DNA of 52,447 nucleotides from JAUPKT01 sp964427855. Lineage in GTDB: Bacteria > Desulfobacterota > Desulfomonilia > Desulfomonilales > Desulfomonilaceae. The stretch covers positions 1 through 52,447 of the forward strand of contig CAYRVH010000021.1 of NCBI GenBank assembly GCA_964427855.1, written 5' to 3'. Made by a program: the position numbers and the translations under genes. Each line of letters starts with the position of its first letter. The first letter of the stretch is position 1. The notes beneath the pieces were generated by a model. The model worked only from the letters and a program-made list of their open reading frames with translations, had not been told where the DNA came from and did not search any database. Below are positions 43,068 through 52,402 of this stretch, piece after piece.

Positions 43068-43241
43068 TCACCTTCGGCCCGCTGCTTGACGTTGCACGTT
43101 GTTTCTGCGGGGAGATCGGTTGTGGTTTCCGGCATTGTTTTTCTTGTTCATCAAACATTCCCACGAACAATACCCATAGACAGAATACGTCATGGTCTGA
43201 TTCGGGGTAAAATTTCTCCCGCATGTTTTACATCTTTGCAA
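43068..43241 (-). CDS. Small zinc-ribbon protein, 57 residues
   Basis: A short gene seen on the minus strand. It starts at TTG 43241, six bases after a perfect AAGGAGG, and reads MQRCKTCGRNFTPNQ, then SVYGYCSWECLMNKK, so CxxC and CxxxC pairs flank a 17-residue loop. This is the pattern of a treble-clef or zinc-ribbon fold (compare small C2C2 proteins). The C-terminal 25 residues are basic (NRSPRRNN, RQAAGRR), suggesting nucleic-acid binding. I know no named family. No neighbour on the same strand within 250 bases. Confidence 0.72.
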   Translation of the reverse strand: MQRCKTCGRNFTPNQTMTYSVYGYCSWECLMNKKNNAGNHNRSPRRNNVQRQAAGRR

Positions 43242-43879
43242 AATGTTCCTCCTTCCCGGTCATTAATCCCGACCGGTTATGCATGTCTCTCTTGTGTAAA
43301 GGCGACGCGGCGCACCCTGCTCACACAGCCCACTCCCTTCGAACGAAAGGCGCTATGGGTCGCACGACCCTCAAGTATGTTAAACCGCGTTGTTCTCTAA
43401 CGACACTGTTTCTTCGAAGCCAACTCAGGGGTTTTGCTACGCCCGGCGCATCTGCAACCGCATGCTCACACGAGGGAAAGTTGCGTTGGCTTCCTTTTGG
43501 TTAGATAACGAATACGCACAGGAGCGCTGACGTGTGCGCTCCCGCAATCACCAATTGCTGAAGAGCGATATCAACCTGCTTGTTTATGCCAAACGAGTTT
43601 ATACTCACTATTCTGAAAAAGCTCCGCATCGGAACCGTCACGCTGACTCTTATCACTCGGCTGACAACTTGTCAAACAAAGAACCTTCCACTCCTCGCCT
43701 TTTTTGTCTCCGGCAAAAAATTGTCTGGCCAGCGGAGTCCAAAAAAAACCGCCTATGCATGGTGAATGTTAGCTACGCGCCGGCCTTGTTGCTTAACCGA
43801 GCTGACAAATGATTTTGACTTCCTCTCCTCGTTTCGTTAGAGTCAACATTGCGCCATGACTTGGCTTGAAAGACCCATC
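43242..43879. other. Stretch without a clear gene
   Basis: Upstream of the lipoprotein gene, about 0.6 kb. Open frames have random-looking translations. A hairpin GGAGCGC/GCGCTCC occurs at 43521-43542. I see no promoter I would defend. Confidence 0.5.
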
Positions 43880-44290
43880 ATGAAAAGCCCATCCATATTG
43901 GCTGCAGTCGCTGTTGCCGCGATCCTGACCACCGCGTGCATACCCTTACGTTTCCTGAAAGGCGGCCTGCATCGCAGCGTTGACGAAAACCTTACTATTG
44001 TCGGCCTCACTCAGAACCCAAAGGTGCATCTCGGCAAGGAAATAGTCTTCTCCGTACGATATTACAAAAAGGGAGACTTGCCATGCCCTCTTGGCCCTGA
44101 CTATACTAACATAATCATTGCGGACAGGGTAAGCTATATCACCCTTAACAAAGTGTGGATAAAAAAAGATCGCGCTTCCGTGCTCAGCACCCTTAAGGAG
44201 ATGGAGACTATAATCATGAAAGCGAAGGTCTTTGCAGTTGACGACGCGAAAGACCCGAATTTAGAAGCGCTTGAAATTGTCAAAGAATAA
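43880..44290 (+). CDS. Small lipoprotein
   Basis: A 136-residue protein with a signal peptide (MKSPSILAAVAVAAILTTAC) ending in the lipobox LTTAC at Cys20, then a mature part with two conserved-looking segments (NLTIVGLTQNPKVHLGKEI, ADRVSYITLNKVWI). The mature part starts with a bulge, IPLRFLKGG. Function unknown. It precedes metG by 21 bases on the same strand. The frame opens upstream at 43856, but the ATG at 43880 fits the signal peptide. Confidence 0.78.
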   Translation: MKSPSILAAVAVAAILTTACIPLRFLKGGLHRSVDENLTIVGLTQNPKVHLGKEIVFSVRYYKKGDLPCPLGPDYTNIIIADRVSYITLNKVWIKKDRASVLSTLKEMETIIMKAKVFAVDDAKDPNLEALEIVKE

Positions 44291-44311
44291 TCTTCAACAC
44301 AGAGGTACATT

Positions 44312-46327
44312 GTGAAAAAAATTCTCATCACCAGCGCCTTGCCCTACGCCAACGGCGATATTCACATAGGACATCTCGTAGAATACGTTCAAACAGATAT
44401 ATACGTACGTTTTCTCAAACTGATTGGGGCTCACGTAATTTACATCTGCGCCTCGGATGCCCACGGCACTCCCATAGAGATAAATGCGTCAAAACGCAAG
44501 ATTACTCCCGCTCAGCTTGTTCAAGATTACCATGCAAGACATGTGAGAGACTTTTCGAGGTTCGAAATAGAATTTGACGAATTCTATACGACTGACTCTC
44601 CTGAAAATAAGAGGCACACGGAAAACATCTTTCTGAAGGCCAAGCAAGGCGGCCACATCATCGAAAAAGATATCGAACAATTCTATTGCGGCGCGTGCGG
44701 CCGATTCTTGCCTGATCGCTTCATTAAAGGCGCATGTCCAAAATGCGGCGCCGCTGATCAATACGGTGATGTCTGCGAAATATGCGGCGCGACCTACAAA
44801 CCGACGGATCTTAAGGATGCCCGTTGCGCAGCCTGCGGCGCTTCGCCAGAAATGCGTACCTCGCGCCATTTTTTTGTGACCTTGAGCGATTTCGCTGAAT
44901 ACCTCGACGCGTGGACATCTGCTCCTGGCCGCTTGCAGCCGGAGATACGCGAGTTCGTACACAACTGGATCACACAAGGGCTCCAGGATTGGGACATATC
45001 ACGTGACGGGCCTTACTTCGGTTTCAAAATACCCGGAGAAGATGACAAATACTTCTACGTGTGGCTGGACGCGCCCACCGGGTATATTGCCGCAACCGAG
45101 CACTACTGCGCGACGAAAGGTGGCTGTTCTGTCGAGGATTACTGGGATCCTTCGTCCAACGACGTTGAAATACATCATTTTATCGGCAAAGATATCGCCT
45201 ACTTTCACACGCTGTTTTGGCCTGCAATGCTCAAAGCAGCCGGATACCGAACCCCAGACTACATCCATGTCCACGGATTCCTCACAGTGGATTCAAGGAA
45301 GATGTCCAAAAGTCGTGGGACATTCATTACCGCCGAAACCTTTGCCCAATTCGTACCTCCATTATACCTCCGATACTATTACGCAACCAAACTTACCAAT
45401 TCCATCGATGATCTTGATCTCAGCCTGGAAGAATTTGTCAATCGTACGAACGCAGAGTTGGTCAATAACATCACCAACCTCGTCAGCCGAACCATTGGCT
45501 TCCTCAATAAAAGGCTCGAATCGCGCCTCGGGAGCATTCCCGTCGATGCGGCCCCTCTGATCGCAGAGGTGAAAAAATGTGTCCAAATGGCGAAAGATGA
45601 CTACCTTGCCCTGCGGTTTAGTCAGGCCACTCGTCAAGTCCTGGCCATATCAGACCTCGCCAACAATTACGTTCAGCAGAAAGGACCATGGAGTACGGTA
45701 AAGACTGATCCCGAGCGCGCTCGAGATGACCTCACGTTTGTCGTGAATTGCATCAAAATTGTAGCAATTTTACTGAAGCCTATTTTGCCGTCCTATTGCA
45801 GCCGTGTGGAAAAGATCCTCGGCCTCAGCGATCTCTCATGGGGAGAAGCGGAATTTGATTTGGAACAGAGGCACATCGGGCAGTTTGAAAAACTTGCCGA
45901 AAGGCTCGACATGGGAATCATGCAAAAAGTTGTCGACGCAGCGCGGGCAACCGTCGATTTGCCTCAAGAATCCCAGAAAAACGTCGAGATCTCGCCGCTT
46001 AAGGAGGAGATTACCATCGAGCATTTCTCGACTGTCGATCTAAGAGCCGGAAAGATTATCGGAGCCGAGTATGTGGAAGGGTCTGACAAGCTCCTTAAAC
46101 TCACTGTGGATATCGGGGTGGAGACCAGAACGATCTTTGCGGGTATAAAATCGGCGTACGCCCCCGATCAACTTGTTGGCAGGACGGTCGCAGTGGTGTG
46201 CAATCTCAAACCGAGGAAAATGAGGTTCGGCGTCAGTAACGGGATGGTCTTGGCTGCGGGAGATGAGGGAAACATAGTGGTCTGCGAATTTCAGGGTGAT
46301 GTACGACCGGGCAGCACAATTCGGTAG
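44312..46327 (+). CDS. metG: Methionine-tRNA ligase
   Basis: A 671-residue class I synthetase. N-terminal PYANGDIHIGHLVEYVQTD holds HIGH; KMSKS is in DSRKMSKSRGTF. Zinc-knuckle insert: CGACGRF, CPKCGA, CEICGA and CAACGA, two zincs. The C-terminal 110 residues are the Trbp111-like tRNA-binding domain (VDLRAGKIIGAEYVEGSDKL) that makes the dimer. GTG start at 44312. Standard length for the two-zinc form. Confidence 0.96.
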   Translation: MKKILITSALPYANGDIHIGHLVEYVQTDIYVRFLKLIGAHVIYICASDAHGTPIEINASKRKITPAQLVQDYHARHVRDFSRFEIEFDEFYTTDSPENKRHTENIFLKAKQGGHIIEKDIEQFYCGACGRFLPDRFIKGACPKCGAADQYGDVCEICGATYKPTDLKDARCAACGASPEMRTSRHFFVTLSDFAEYLDAWTSAPGRLQPEIREFVHNWITQGLQDWDISRDGPYFGFKIPGEDDKYFYVWLDAPTGYIAATEHYCATKGGCSVEDYWDPSSNDVEIHHFIGKDIAYFHTLFWPAMLKAAGYRTPDYIHVHGFLTVDSRKMSKSRGTFITAETFAQFVPPLYLRYYYATKLTNSIDDLDLSLEEFVNRTNAELVNNITNLVSRTIGFLNKRLESRLGSIPVDAAPLIAEVKKCVQMAKDDYLALRFSQATRQVLAISDLANNYVQQKGPWSTVKTDPERARDDLTFVVNCIKIVAILLKPILPSYCSRVEKILGLSDLSWGEAEFDLEQRHIGQFEKLAERLDMGIMQKVVDAARATVDLPQESQKNVEISPLKEEITIEHFSTVDLRAGKIIGAEYVEGSDKLLKLTVDIGVETRTIFAGIKSAYAPDQLVGRTVAVVCNLKPRKMRFGVSNGMVLAAGDEGNIVVCEFQGDVRPGSTIR

Positions 46328-46329
46328 GA

Positions 46330-47929
46330 TTAGCGGTCCACAAAGACTCTCGCCCTCCACGAATCCTGACGAGCTTTCTCTGCCTCCCCGATTATTTCAT
46401 AGCATTGGCTGCGGAGCATATAAAGCTCTCCATTGTAAGGATTCGCCTTCGCCGCAGCCTCGAGATCGCTGATTGCCTTGGGGATATCGTTCAACCCCAT
46501 GTAAAGTTTTGCCCTCCTTATGCGCGCTTCAAAATGGTTGGGGTCTATACTCAACGCCCTGGAATACGCCTCTATCGCTCGCTCTATATGAGAATCCGCC
46601 AAATCAATCTCGGCCATCGTCAAATAAGCCGGTACGTAGGAGGAGTCTTTCTCCAATGCCTTGCCTACCATTTCCAGGGCCAGGGCATTCTCCCGTTTCC
46701 GCAGCAACGCCTCTGCCATGACTTGATACGGCGCGGGGTTGTCCGGAAGCAGCTTCATTGCTTTTTGGAGGTCCCCCACGGCTCGATCAAGATCACGATC
46801 ACTGAAAAATAGACCGCCCCTCAGCAGCCAGCCCTCTGCATTAGTGGGGTCCAGCTCGAGCGCCCTGTTCAGATCGCCGAGGGCGGTCTCCTCGCGCCAT
46901 GAGTTTGAAAATCTGGCCTCTCTTCACGAGGAGCCAAGGATCGTCAGGCTGCATGCTCAACGCCTTGTTTATGTCCCTCAGCGCAGACAGGAGATTCCCT
47001 GACCCCATGTAAAGCATTGCTCGATCAATGTACGGACGAGGGTTTTCAGGATCGAGCACAATCGATTTTCTCAGATTGGTAAGCGCCTCGTTATACCTGC
47101 CCAAGAGCGTCAGTATAGATGCCTCGTTCAGATACAGGACAGGATCATTCGGATTGGATTGTTCCAGGGTCTTGTAATCCTTGAGCGACTTTTCGGGTTC
47201 ACAAGCAGCCCAATACGCCTCGGCGCGATACCAGTACACCTCGCGCATGGACGGGTCTAGTTCGAGCGCTTTGTTGAAGTCCAACAAGGCTTTTGAGAGA
47301 TTGCCGTCTTTCAAGTATGCGTAGCCTCTTCGAAATACCGCCTGCGCGTTTTTCGGACTGATCTTCAACAGGGCATCCATTTCAGCCGCTGCTTCAATGT
47401 ATTTTTTTTGTTCGATGAACACAGCAGCGTTCCCAAAATACGCCCCTTCTTCCCTGTCATCCAACGCGCGGGCCTTGTCAAAGCAAGCTCGCGCCATATC
47501 CATTTTCTTGACGGAAAGATATACGAGGCCGAGGGACACCCTCAGGGAAGCGGAGTGTGGATTGAGTTCTACAGCCTTTTGCAAATCCTCTATGGCCGCC
47601 GAACAGTCTTGGAGTTCGCCAAAAAAACGACCTCGCGCAGCCCACACCTCCCAGGACTCAGGCTTTATACTCACAGCCTCATTATAATCTTCCAAGGCCG
47701 CAGTCCATTGCTCCAAGGCTTGACGCGCCTTTGCCCGAAGAAGCAACGCCGCAAGGTCAGAAGGTCGGACGCTGAGGAGTTCGTTTGACACAGCGATTGC
47801 GCCCTCATAATCGCCCTTAGCGAAGCGGGACAAGGCATCTTCCATGGATGGGTTTTGGTTTCGCCCGCAGCCGCTGGAAAGGGTTATAGCAGCAAGGAAC
47901 AACACCGTATATTTCGCAAAAGACTTCAC
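46330..47929 (-). pseudogene. TPR lipoprotein, one frameshift
   Basis: A lipoprotein with about 13 tetratricopeptide repeats in two frames. The first frame (47929 down) opens with a signal peptide and lipobox LSSGC, followed by repeats such as NAQAVFRRGYAYLKDGNLSK, and breaks after KRGQIFKLMARG at about 46900. The next frame (from about 46904 down) carries straight on with REETALGDLNRALELDPTNA and further repeats to a stop at 46330. One extra base or two missing bases near 46900 explain it. Together about 530 residues. It should be a periplasmic/outer-membrane scaffold. The lesion may be an assembly error. GTG start at 47929; the frame is open to 47965. Confidence 0.85.
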
Positions 47930-48192
47930 GCTCAACCAACCAGTAGAACAATGAAATAACCACAAAACCTCAATCGAGGCTTATAGAGTCGGTGTACGTT
48001 TCTTCGCCGGTAATGTCAATCCACTCCTCCAAAGGTGCGCATGTTGCGTCGAGGATGATGCTGGGAGCTTTTTTGTTGCGAAATGGCGTAGATTATGTAT
48101 TAATATATTCTGTTATTTCAGTTGAATAACCGATAAAACTAATGTGATATGACAATTCAGCAAGAAATCTTTCAACCACGTAAGGAGAAATC

Positions 48193-48696
48193 ATGCAACT
48201 ATCTTGGGAAAACCTCCCGTACCTACAAAATTTTTTTCAACTAAACTTCTTGTTCAGCGGCCTCGAAGTATCTTCCCAGACGCTCCTTGCTGCCAGACTA
48301 GGCTTTTTTGTTATGAGCATAGCGGGACTCGGGTATCTGATCTTGAAGGTCGCCATCCGAATCCTCGACTGCGTATATGCTTTTCTTTCTGGTCTCGGAA
48401 CGCTGCCGAGGAGTTTCTTCCTCCTTCTCATCCTTGTCATTCCATTATCCCCGGAAAGTCTCGGCTCGAAGTGGATGGGATACCTCTTGCTGGTCATGGC
48501 GCTTTTCGGGCTCTCAACCCTCGCGGCATTCGCTCTCGTGATCTGGAAGCATGGAATCGACCAGACCCTGCGTCTCCTCACCTTCTTGAGGTCACGGAAG
48601 CCTCATGAGAAGGAGGCAGGCCAAACGTCTCCACACGTACCCCAGGACAACCTGTTGAGGCAACCAATGGCCCCGCCGATCAAGGAGGCCCTGTAA
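48193..48696 (+). CDS. Integral membrane protein of unknown function
   Basis: A 167-residue protein with AAGGAGAA before its ATG. Three hydrophobic helices are seen at about 35-60, 72-95 and 98-120 (LGFFVMSIAGLGYLILKVA, SFFLLLILVIPLS, MGYLLLVMALFGLSTLAAF), then a polar tail rich in Arg, Lys and Pro. I recognise no family. It stands alone between convergent neighbours, after an AT-rich 230-base leader. Confidence 0.7.
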   Translation: MQLSWENLPYLQNFFQLNFLFSGLEVSSQTLLAARLGFFVMSIAGLGYLILKVAIRILDCVYAFLSGLGTLPRSFFLLLILVIPLSPESLGSKWMGYLLLVMALFGLSTLAAFALVIWKHGIDQTLRLLTFLRSRKPHEKEAGQTSPHVPQDNLLRQPMAPPIKEAL

Positions 48697-48705
48697 GGTG
48701 CGAGG

Positions 48706-49416
48706 CTAGTTTGTCTTATCCACTTTGATGAGGTACCGAAGCTCTATCTCGTGCTCTCTCGGGTGATCAGTCTCTAATAGCAGCCGTCCCATGTAATAAA
48801 AACGATCCCGTTCGCCGTCCAGATTCAAGACGAGCTTAAACGACGTCGCGCTGCCAGGCGCGGAGCGAACTATACGCGGCTCGAGAGAGGCCGAAAGACT
48901 CCCTGCCGGCGACTTGATGCCAGTAATCGCATAGGGCTTGTCTGAAGAATTTTCCAATTTCATCTGAAAAGCTATTTTGTCTTCCAGTTTGTTGAGTTGA
49001 CGCGCCAGCGAAGGCGGTTCCACGTTGATGTCCCGCACCAAATCAGCAAGGAGGCTTAGCTTCACCACGGGTCTCGTCGGATCGTTAGAATGGACGTAGA
49101 TGGATTTCTCCTTCCGGCCAGGCCGGAGCCCCACGGTGTCAAACTCAGCCTCTATGGTGGTCTTTCCTTGAGGTGGAATTTCGGCGTCTCCTTTGATAGT
49201 CCGTGTGCAGCCACACGTGGCATGGAGTTTTTCTATGTACAATACCCGATCTCCAGCATTGGTAATCAAGAAGTCGTGCTTTACCTTGTCTCCGTACAAC
49301 ACTTTCCCAAAGTCGTGAGCTTCATTGTCGAAAACGATGCGCGGGCCCCCCGCGATCGCCGCGGCAGTCAACGAACTAAGCAGCACGCAAATCAAGAAAA
49401 CCACTGACCGTGTCAT
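48706..49416 (-). CDS. DUF1573 exported protein
   Basis: A 236-residue protein with a signal peptide (RSVVFLICVLLSSLTAAAIA), then a DUF1573 immunoglobulin-like domain: FDNEAHDFGKVLYGDKVKHD, LHATCGCTRTIKG, TTIEAEFDTVGLRPGRKEKS and VHSNDPTRPVVKLSL. The C-terminal half looks like a second beta domain. DUF1573 proteins are periplasmic and of unknown role. The ATG at 49416 follows AAGGAGA with 10 bases; the frame extends to 49737 without protein-like sequence. Confidence 0.88.
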   Translation of the reverse strand: MTRSVVFLICVLLSSLTAAAIAGGPRIVFDNEAHDFGKVLYGDKVKHDFLITNAGDRVLYIEKLHATCGCTRTIKGDAEIPPQGKTTIEAEFDTVGLRPGRKEKSIYVHSNDPTRPVVKLSLLADLVRDINVEPPSLARQLNKLEDKIAFQMKLENSSDKPYAITGIKSPAGSLSASLEPRIVRSAPGSATSFKLVLNLDGERDRFYYMGRLLLETDHPREHEIELRYLIKVDKTN

Positions 49417-50070
49417 ACTCGATGTTCTCCTTTTGGTGTCAGTGACGGGTGGTATAACACTGGGCCATACCGACCGTCGAAAGCTTTTCGGCAAATACCC
49501 AGAGAGACCAATGACGCCTCCGTCGGATCGGTATGTGAATATAATACTCCCGGGTCTCACGCAACACCTATTCCCCTGTACACACCATGATCGCACACAT
49601 TGTTCATTGGTCTGGTCTATGGCGATCGCGGCAAACAAGATATCTCCAATAAAAACGCATCCGCCGCATCTGTACACGCAGCAGCCTGGCGTTGTTTGTG
49701 GCCGCCTCTGCGGGGTTGCAGAACATGTACTTATCATGGATGGGCAGTGGTTAATTCATGGAGTGATGGATAAGCTCGATGCTTTTTGGAATCTACAGAC
49801 CTTCTCAAAATAAATCACGACATGACCATACGTCAGATCGTCATTCCCATGAAAATGGTAATCCAGGTAACACTCAATACGGATCCAACCTCGGTGAAGA
49901 TGGCAGAGCGCCGTGACGCGGCCAATTCGTGATTCATTTCCAGAGCTCCTCGCAATGAGGGTACTCCTGAAGGGAGTTGGCATTGCACGCGGATGCCACA
50001 ATAGTTTATAACAGGTTCATGTCTCGGCTGGGGTTGTAGGAACGCGTCGAATCGCAACAAGGAGCGTACT
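49417..50070. other. Stretch without a clear gene
   Basis: About 0.65 kb between the divergent DUF1573 and tatB genes. Open frames look random. I recognise no promoter or RNA. Confidence 0.55.
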
Positions 50071-50502
50071 GTGTTCGGTATTTCAATGTGGGAACTCGTA
50101 TTGATCGTGCTGGTCGCCCTGATCCTGCTCGGGCCGCGCCAATTGGCCGAGACTGCCCGCGTGGTGGGCAGGCTTTACAGAGAGCTCCTCAAGCTTACCT
50201 CAGAAGTGAAGGAAACTATCAACCTCGAGGCCCTTACCGAAATGCCGCCTCCTAAATATGAACCGCCGCCACCAAAGACGGATTTGCCGAGACGGCCTGC
50301 CGAAGCCCCGGAAATCATCACGCCGCCTGAGGAAAAGACAGGGCCGGATTTTTACGCGGAACTGCTAGAGCGATCAGCAGAAGATTCCACCTCGGACCAG
50401 TCTGAACCCGAGGAGAAAAAAACAGCCAATAAAGAGTACCCGGAGAAAGGCAATGCCGTTGCAGCAGCCGACGCCGCTCACGAGCGGGGACCCATCCATT
50501 GA
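50071..50502 (+). CDS. tatB: Sec-independent translocase subunit TatB
   Basis: A 143-residue protein: an N-terminal membrane helix (MFGISMWELVLIVLVALILL) with Glu8, then the GPRQLAETARVVGRLYREL hinge and amphipathic helix, and an acidic, Pro-rich tail. Sequence and length fit TatB rather than TatA. It exports folded proteins through the twin-arginine pathway together with TatC, which is not in the window. GTG start after AAGGAG. The stop overlaps the next start (TTGA). Confidence 0.9.
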   Translation: MFGISMWELVLIVLVALILLGPRQLAETARVVGRLYRELLKLTSEVKETINLEALTEMPPPKYEPPPPKTDLPRRPAEAPEIITPPEEKTGPDFYAELLERSAEDSTSDQSEPEEKKTANKEYPEKGNAVAAADAAHERGPIH

Positions 50503-51182
50503 CGGATCAGGATGATACAAAGGTGAGCGATTCCAAAAGTGAGATAATTATACCGTGCGGCCAGATTCGGCTGGAAGGCATATTGGAATTTCCGAAAGCT
50601 TTTCAAGGCCGTGCGCCGGCTGCCGTGATCTGCCACCCGCATCCCCTCTACGGTGGAACAATGCATAACAACGTCACCAGTGCCCTTAGCAAAGCATTCT
50701 TGGAGCGCGGTGTTGCTGCGCTGAGATTCAATTTCAGAGGCGTAGGCCGCAGCGAGGGAACCCATGGCAGTGGAATCGATGAGATGAAAGATGTGAAAGC
50801 CGCGCTCGATTATCTTGAAGCAGCGCCCATGGTGGATCCACAAAAACTCGTTCTCGCAGGATATTCATTCGGCTGCTGGGTCGGATTAAGGGCAGCCCAT
50901 GACGATAGACGGCCGGTAAGACTCGTAGGAGTGTCCCCTCCATTGGACATGTACGATTTTAGTTTTCTGAAGCAAGAGACGCGACCCAAGCTCTTGCTTG
51001 TGGGAGACAAAGATTTTGTATGCTCTGTCTCGTCATTCAGGAAGTTTGTAGAGGAACTGAATCCGCCGAAGATGGCGTCGATATTGACGGGTGTTGATCA
51101 CTTCCACGCTCATAGTGAATACGAGATCGTCTCCCGGGTGCACGTATTCCTCGACGACTACCCTCTTCAAAAAAACGCCTGA
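50499..51182 (+). CDS. Alpha/beta hydrolase (COG2945-type)
   Basis: A 227-residue hydrolase. It has VICHPHPLYGGTMHNNVTS, LRFNFRGVGRSEG, the nucleophile elbow GYSFGCW, acid Asp in LVGDKDFVC and His in VDHFHAHSE, so the catalytic triad is complete. The HPHPLxGGTM motif is that of COG2945. The substrate is unknown, probably an ester. TTG start overlaps the tatB stop by 4 bases; a GTG at 50523 is also possible. Confidence 0.88.
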   Translation: MTDQDDTKVSDSKSEIIIPCGQIRLEGILEFPKAFQGRAPAAVICHPHPLYGGTMHNNVTSALSKAFLERGVAALRFNFRGVGRSEGTHGSGIDEMKDVKAALDYLEAAPMVDPQKLVLAGYSFGCWVGLRAAHDDRRPVRLVGVSPPLDMYDFSFLKQETRPKLLLVGDKDFVCSVSSFRKFVEELNPPKMASILTGVDHFHAHSEYEIVSRVHVFLDDYPLQKNA

Positions 51183-51239
51183 CAACGCTTCGTTCGAGAG
51201 GAAGCGTACCCGACGTGCGGTAGCAAGGAGTATGCTCAA

Positions 51240-51851
51240 ATGGGATTTTTGGCGCGAACAGTCTCTTTCGTGCGTTATCATGTGAAAGGCGCCATCGAGA
51301 GGTCTTTCTGGGATGCAGTCCGGGAAGGAGTCGCAAACGGGGCTTTTCGTCCAAAAGAGGGTCCCGGAGATGAAATAGGGTGTGGATGGGTCTCCTTGCA
51401 AGATTTTGACGACAATGAATTTGCTAGTGGTTCGTATATATACGGAACCTATGTCGGGCTTTCCTATAGGCTCGATGTGGTGCGGATACCCGCGAGAGTA
51501 TTAGAGGTCAATTTCAAAAAAGAGAAGAAAAGACTGCTTGAACAGTCAGGACGGCCGCGCCTTTCATCCGCACAAACCCGGAGCCTCAAAGAGAGCCTCA
51601 AAGAATCGCTCAAGACTCAAGCTTTTCCGTCAATTCAGGTGGTTGACGTCGTGTGGGATACGGGAAAGTCCCTTGCCTATGTCGCAACGCATTCTCAACG
51701 GCTGCGAGAGAGGATAGAAGATCACTTCAAAAAAAGCTTTGGATTGACCTTAGTCCCCATGATACCATTCATAAGAGCTGAGCAACTGCTGAGATCCGAG
51801 CGGGATAAAGAGAAACTTGCCCAACTGCAGCCTGAATCTTGGGCGCCGTAG
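51240..51851 (+). CDS. RdgC-like recombination-associated protein
   Basis: A 203-residue protein whose order of segments fits the first two-thirds of RdgC: GFLARTVSFVRYHV, IGCGWVSLQDF, LDVVRIPARVLEVNFKKEKK, a Lys-rich helix (SLKESLKESLKTQAFPS), WDTGKSLAYVATHS and LTLVPMIPFI. In E. coli RdgC is a ring-forming dsDNA-binding protein that inhibits RecA-mediated exchange. This one is about 100 residues shorter, and the remaining part may be the next ORF. ATG at 51240 after AAGGAG, at the long spacing of about 13 bases. Confidence 0.75.
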   Translation: MGFLARTVSFVRYHVKGAIERSFWDAVREGVANGAFRPKEGPGDEIGCGWVSLQDFDDNEFASGSYIYGTYVGLSYRLDVVRIPARVLEVNFKKEKKRLLEQSGRPRLSSAQTRSLKESLKESLKTQAFPSIQVVDVVWDTGKSLAYVATHSQRLRERIEDHFKKSFGLTLVPMIPFIRAEQLLRSERDKEKLAQLQPESWAP

Positions 51852-51856
51852 TACGG

Positions 51857-52402
51857 ATGGACCGAATGGATTTTGTTGACATACTAAAAGACAAATCCTT
51901 TGTCGGCAGGGAATTTCTCACCTGGCTCTGGTTTCGATCGGACACCTCAGGCGGCCTCGTGGAAATACCAGGGAAGCGAACAATTGAGCTGCATTTCTTG
52001 GACAAGATGGTCCTTGACCTGTCCGGCTCAGACAGCCCTCAGACGGTGACCATAACCGGCGGACAATCAGAGTTGAGAGAAGGGATGGCCGCTCTGAAAG
52101 AAGGCAAGAAGATAGAAGAAGCCCGCATCTCCATCAAAGACGCCCATGAAGACTTCACGGTGGTTGTCAAAGCGGCATGGCTTTCGTTTACCGGCTTTCG
52201 GCCGCCTCCAGCGCTTCCTCTGGATTCGACGGAATCGCCCGAATCGGACGCATTGTTTCTAGAAAAGATGTATTTGCTCGAACATTTCCTTGAGATCATT
52301 GACGAACTTTTCAGCTTTTTCCTGGAGTTGAGGCTTTCAGACACATGGGCCGCGAAGGAACTCCCAGCGATCAAAGAATGGATCAGGAGAGAGGCTGCCT
52401 GA
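51857..52402 (+). CDS. Companion of the RdgC-like protein
   Basis: A 181-residue protein with FVGREFLTWLWFRSDTSGG near the N-terminus, then IELHFLDKMVLDLSGS, a helical middle (REGMAALKEGKKIEEARISI) and a Leu-rich end. I recall such FLGREFLTWLW segments at the end of or beside RdgC-like proteins, so it may be a split second half. Start at ATG 51857 or 51866; the frame is open from 51839, inside the previous gene. The stop is 45 bases before the window end. Confidence 0.65.
   Translation: MDRMDFVDILKDKSFVGREFLTWLWFRSDTSGGLVEIPGKRTIELHFLDKMVLDLSGSDSPQTVTITGGQSELREGMAALKEGKKIEEARISIKDAHEDFTVVVKAAWLSFTGFRPPPALPLDSTESPESDALFLEKMYLLEHFLEIIDELFSFFLELRLSDTWAAKELPAIKEWIRREAA

Noticed and set aside
42935..43400. 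Plus-strand frames of 91-133 codons after the M3 peptidase
   Set aside because: Arg/Ser/Thr-rich random translations, partly antisense to the small zinc-ribbon gene that has a perfect ribosome site.
43580..43765. A 61-codon frame beginning like a fatty-acid methyltransferase N-terminus
   Set aside because: Only about 20 residues look similar, no continuation in any frame; treated as chance.
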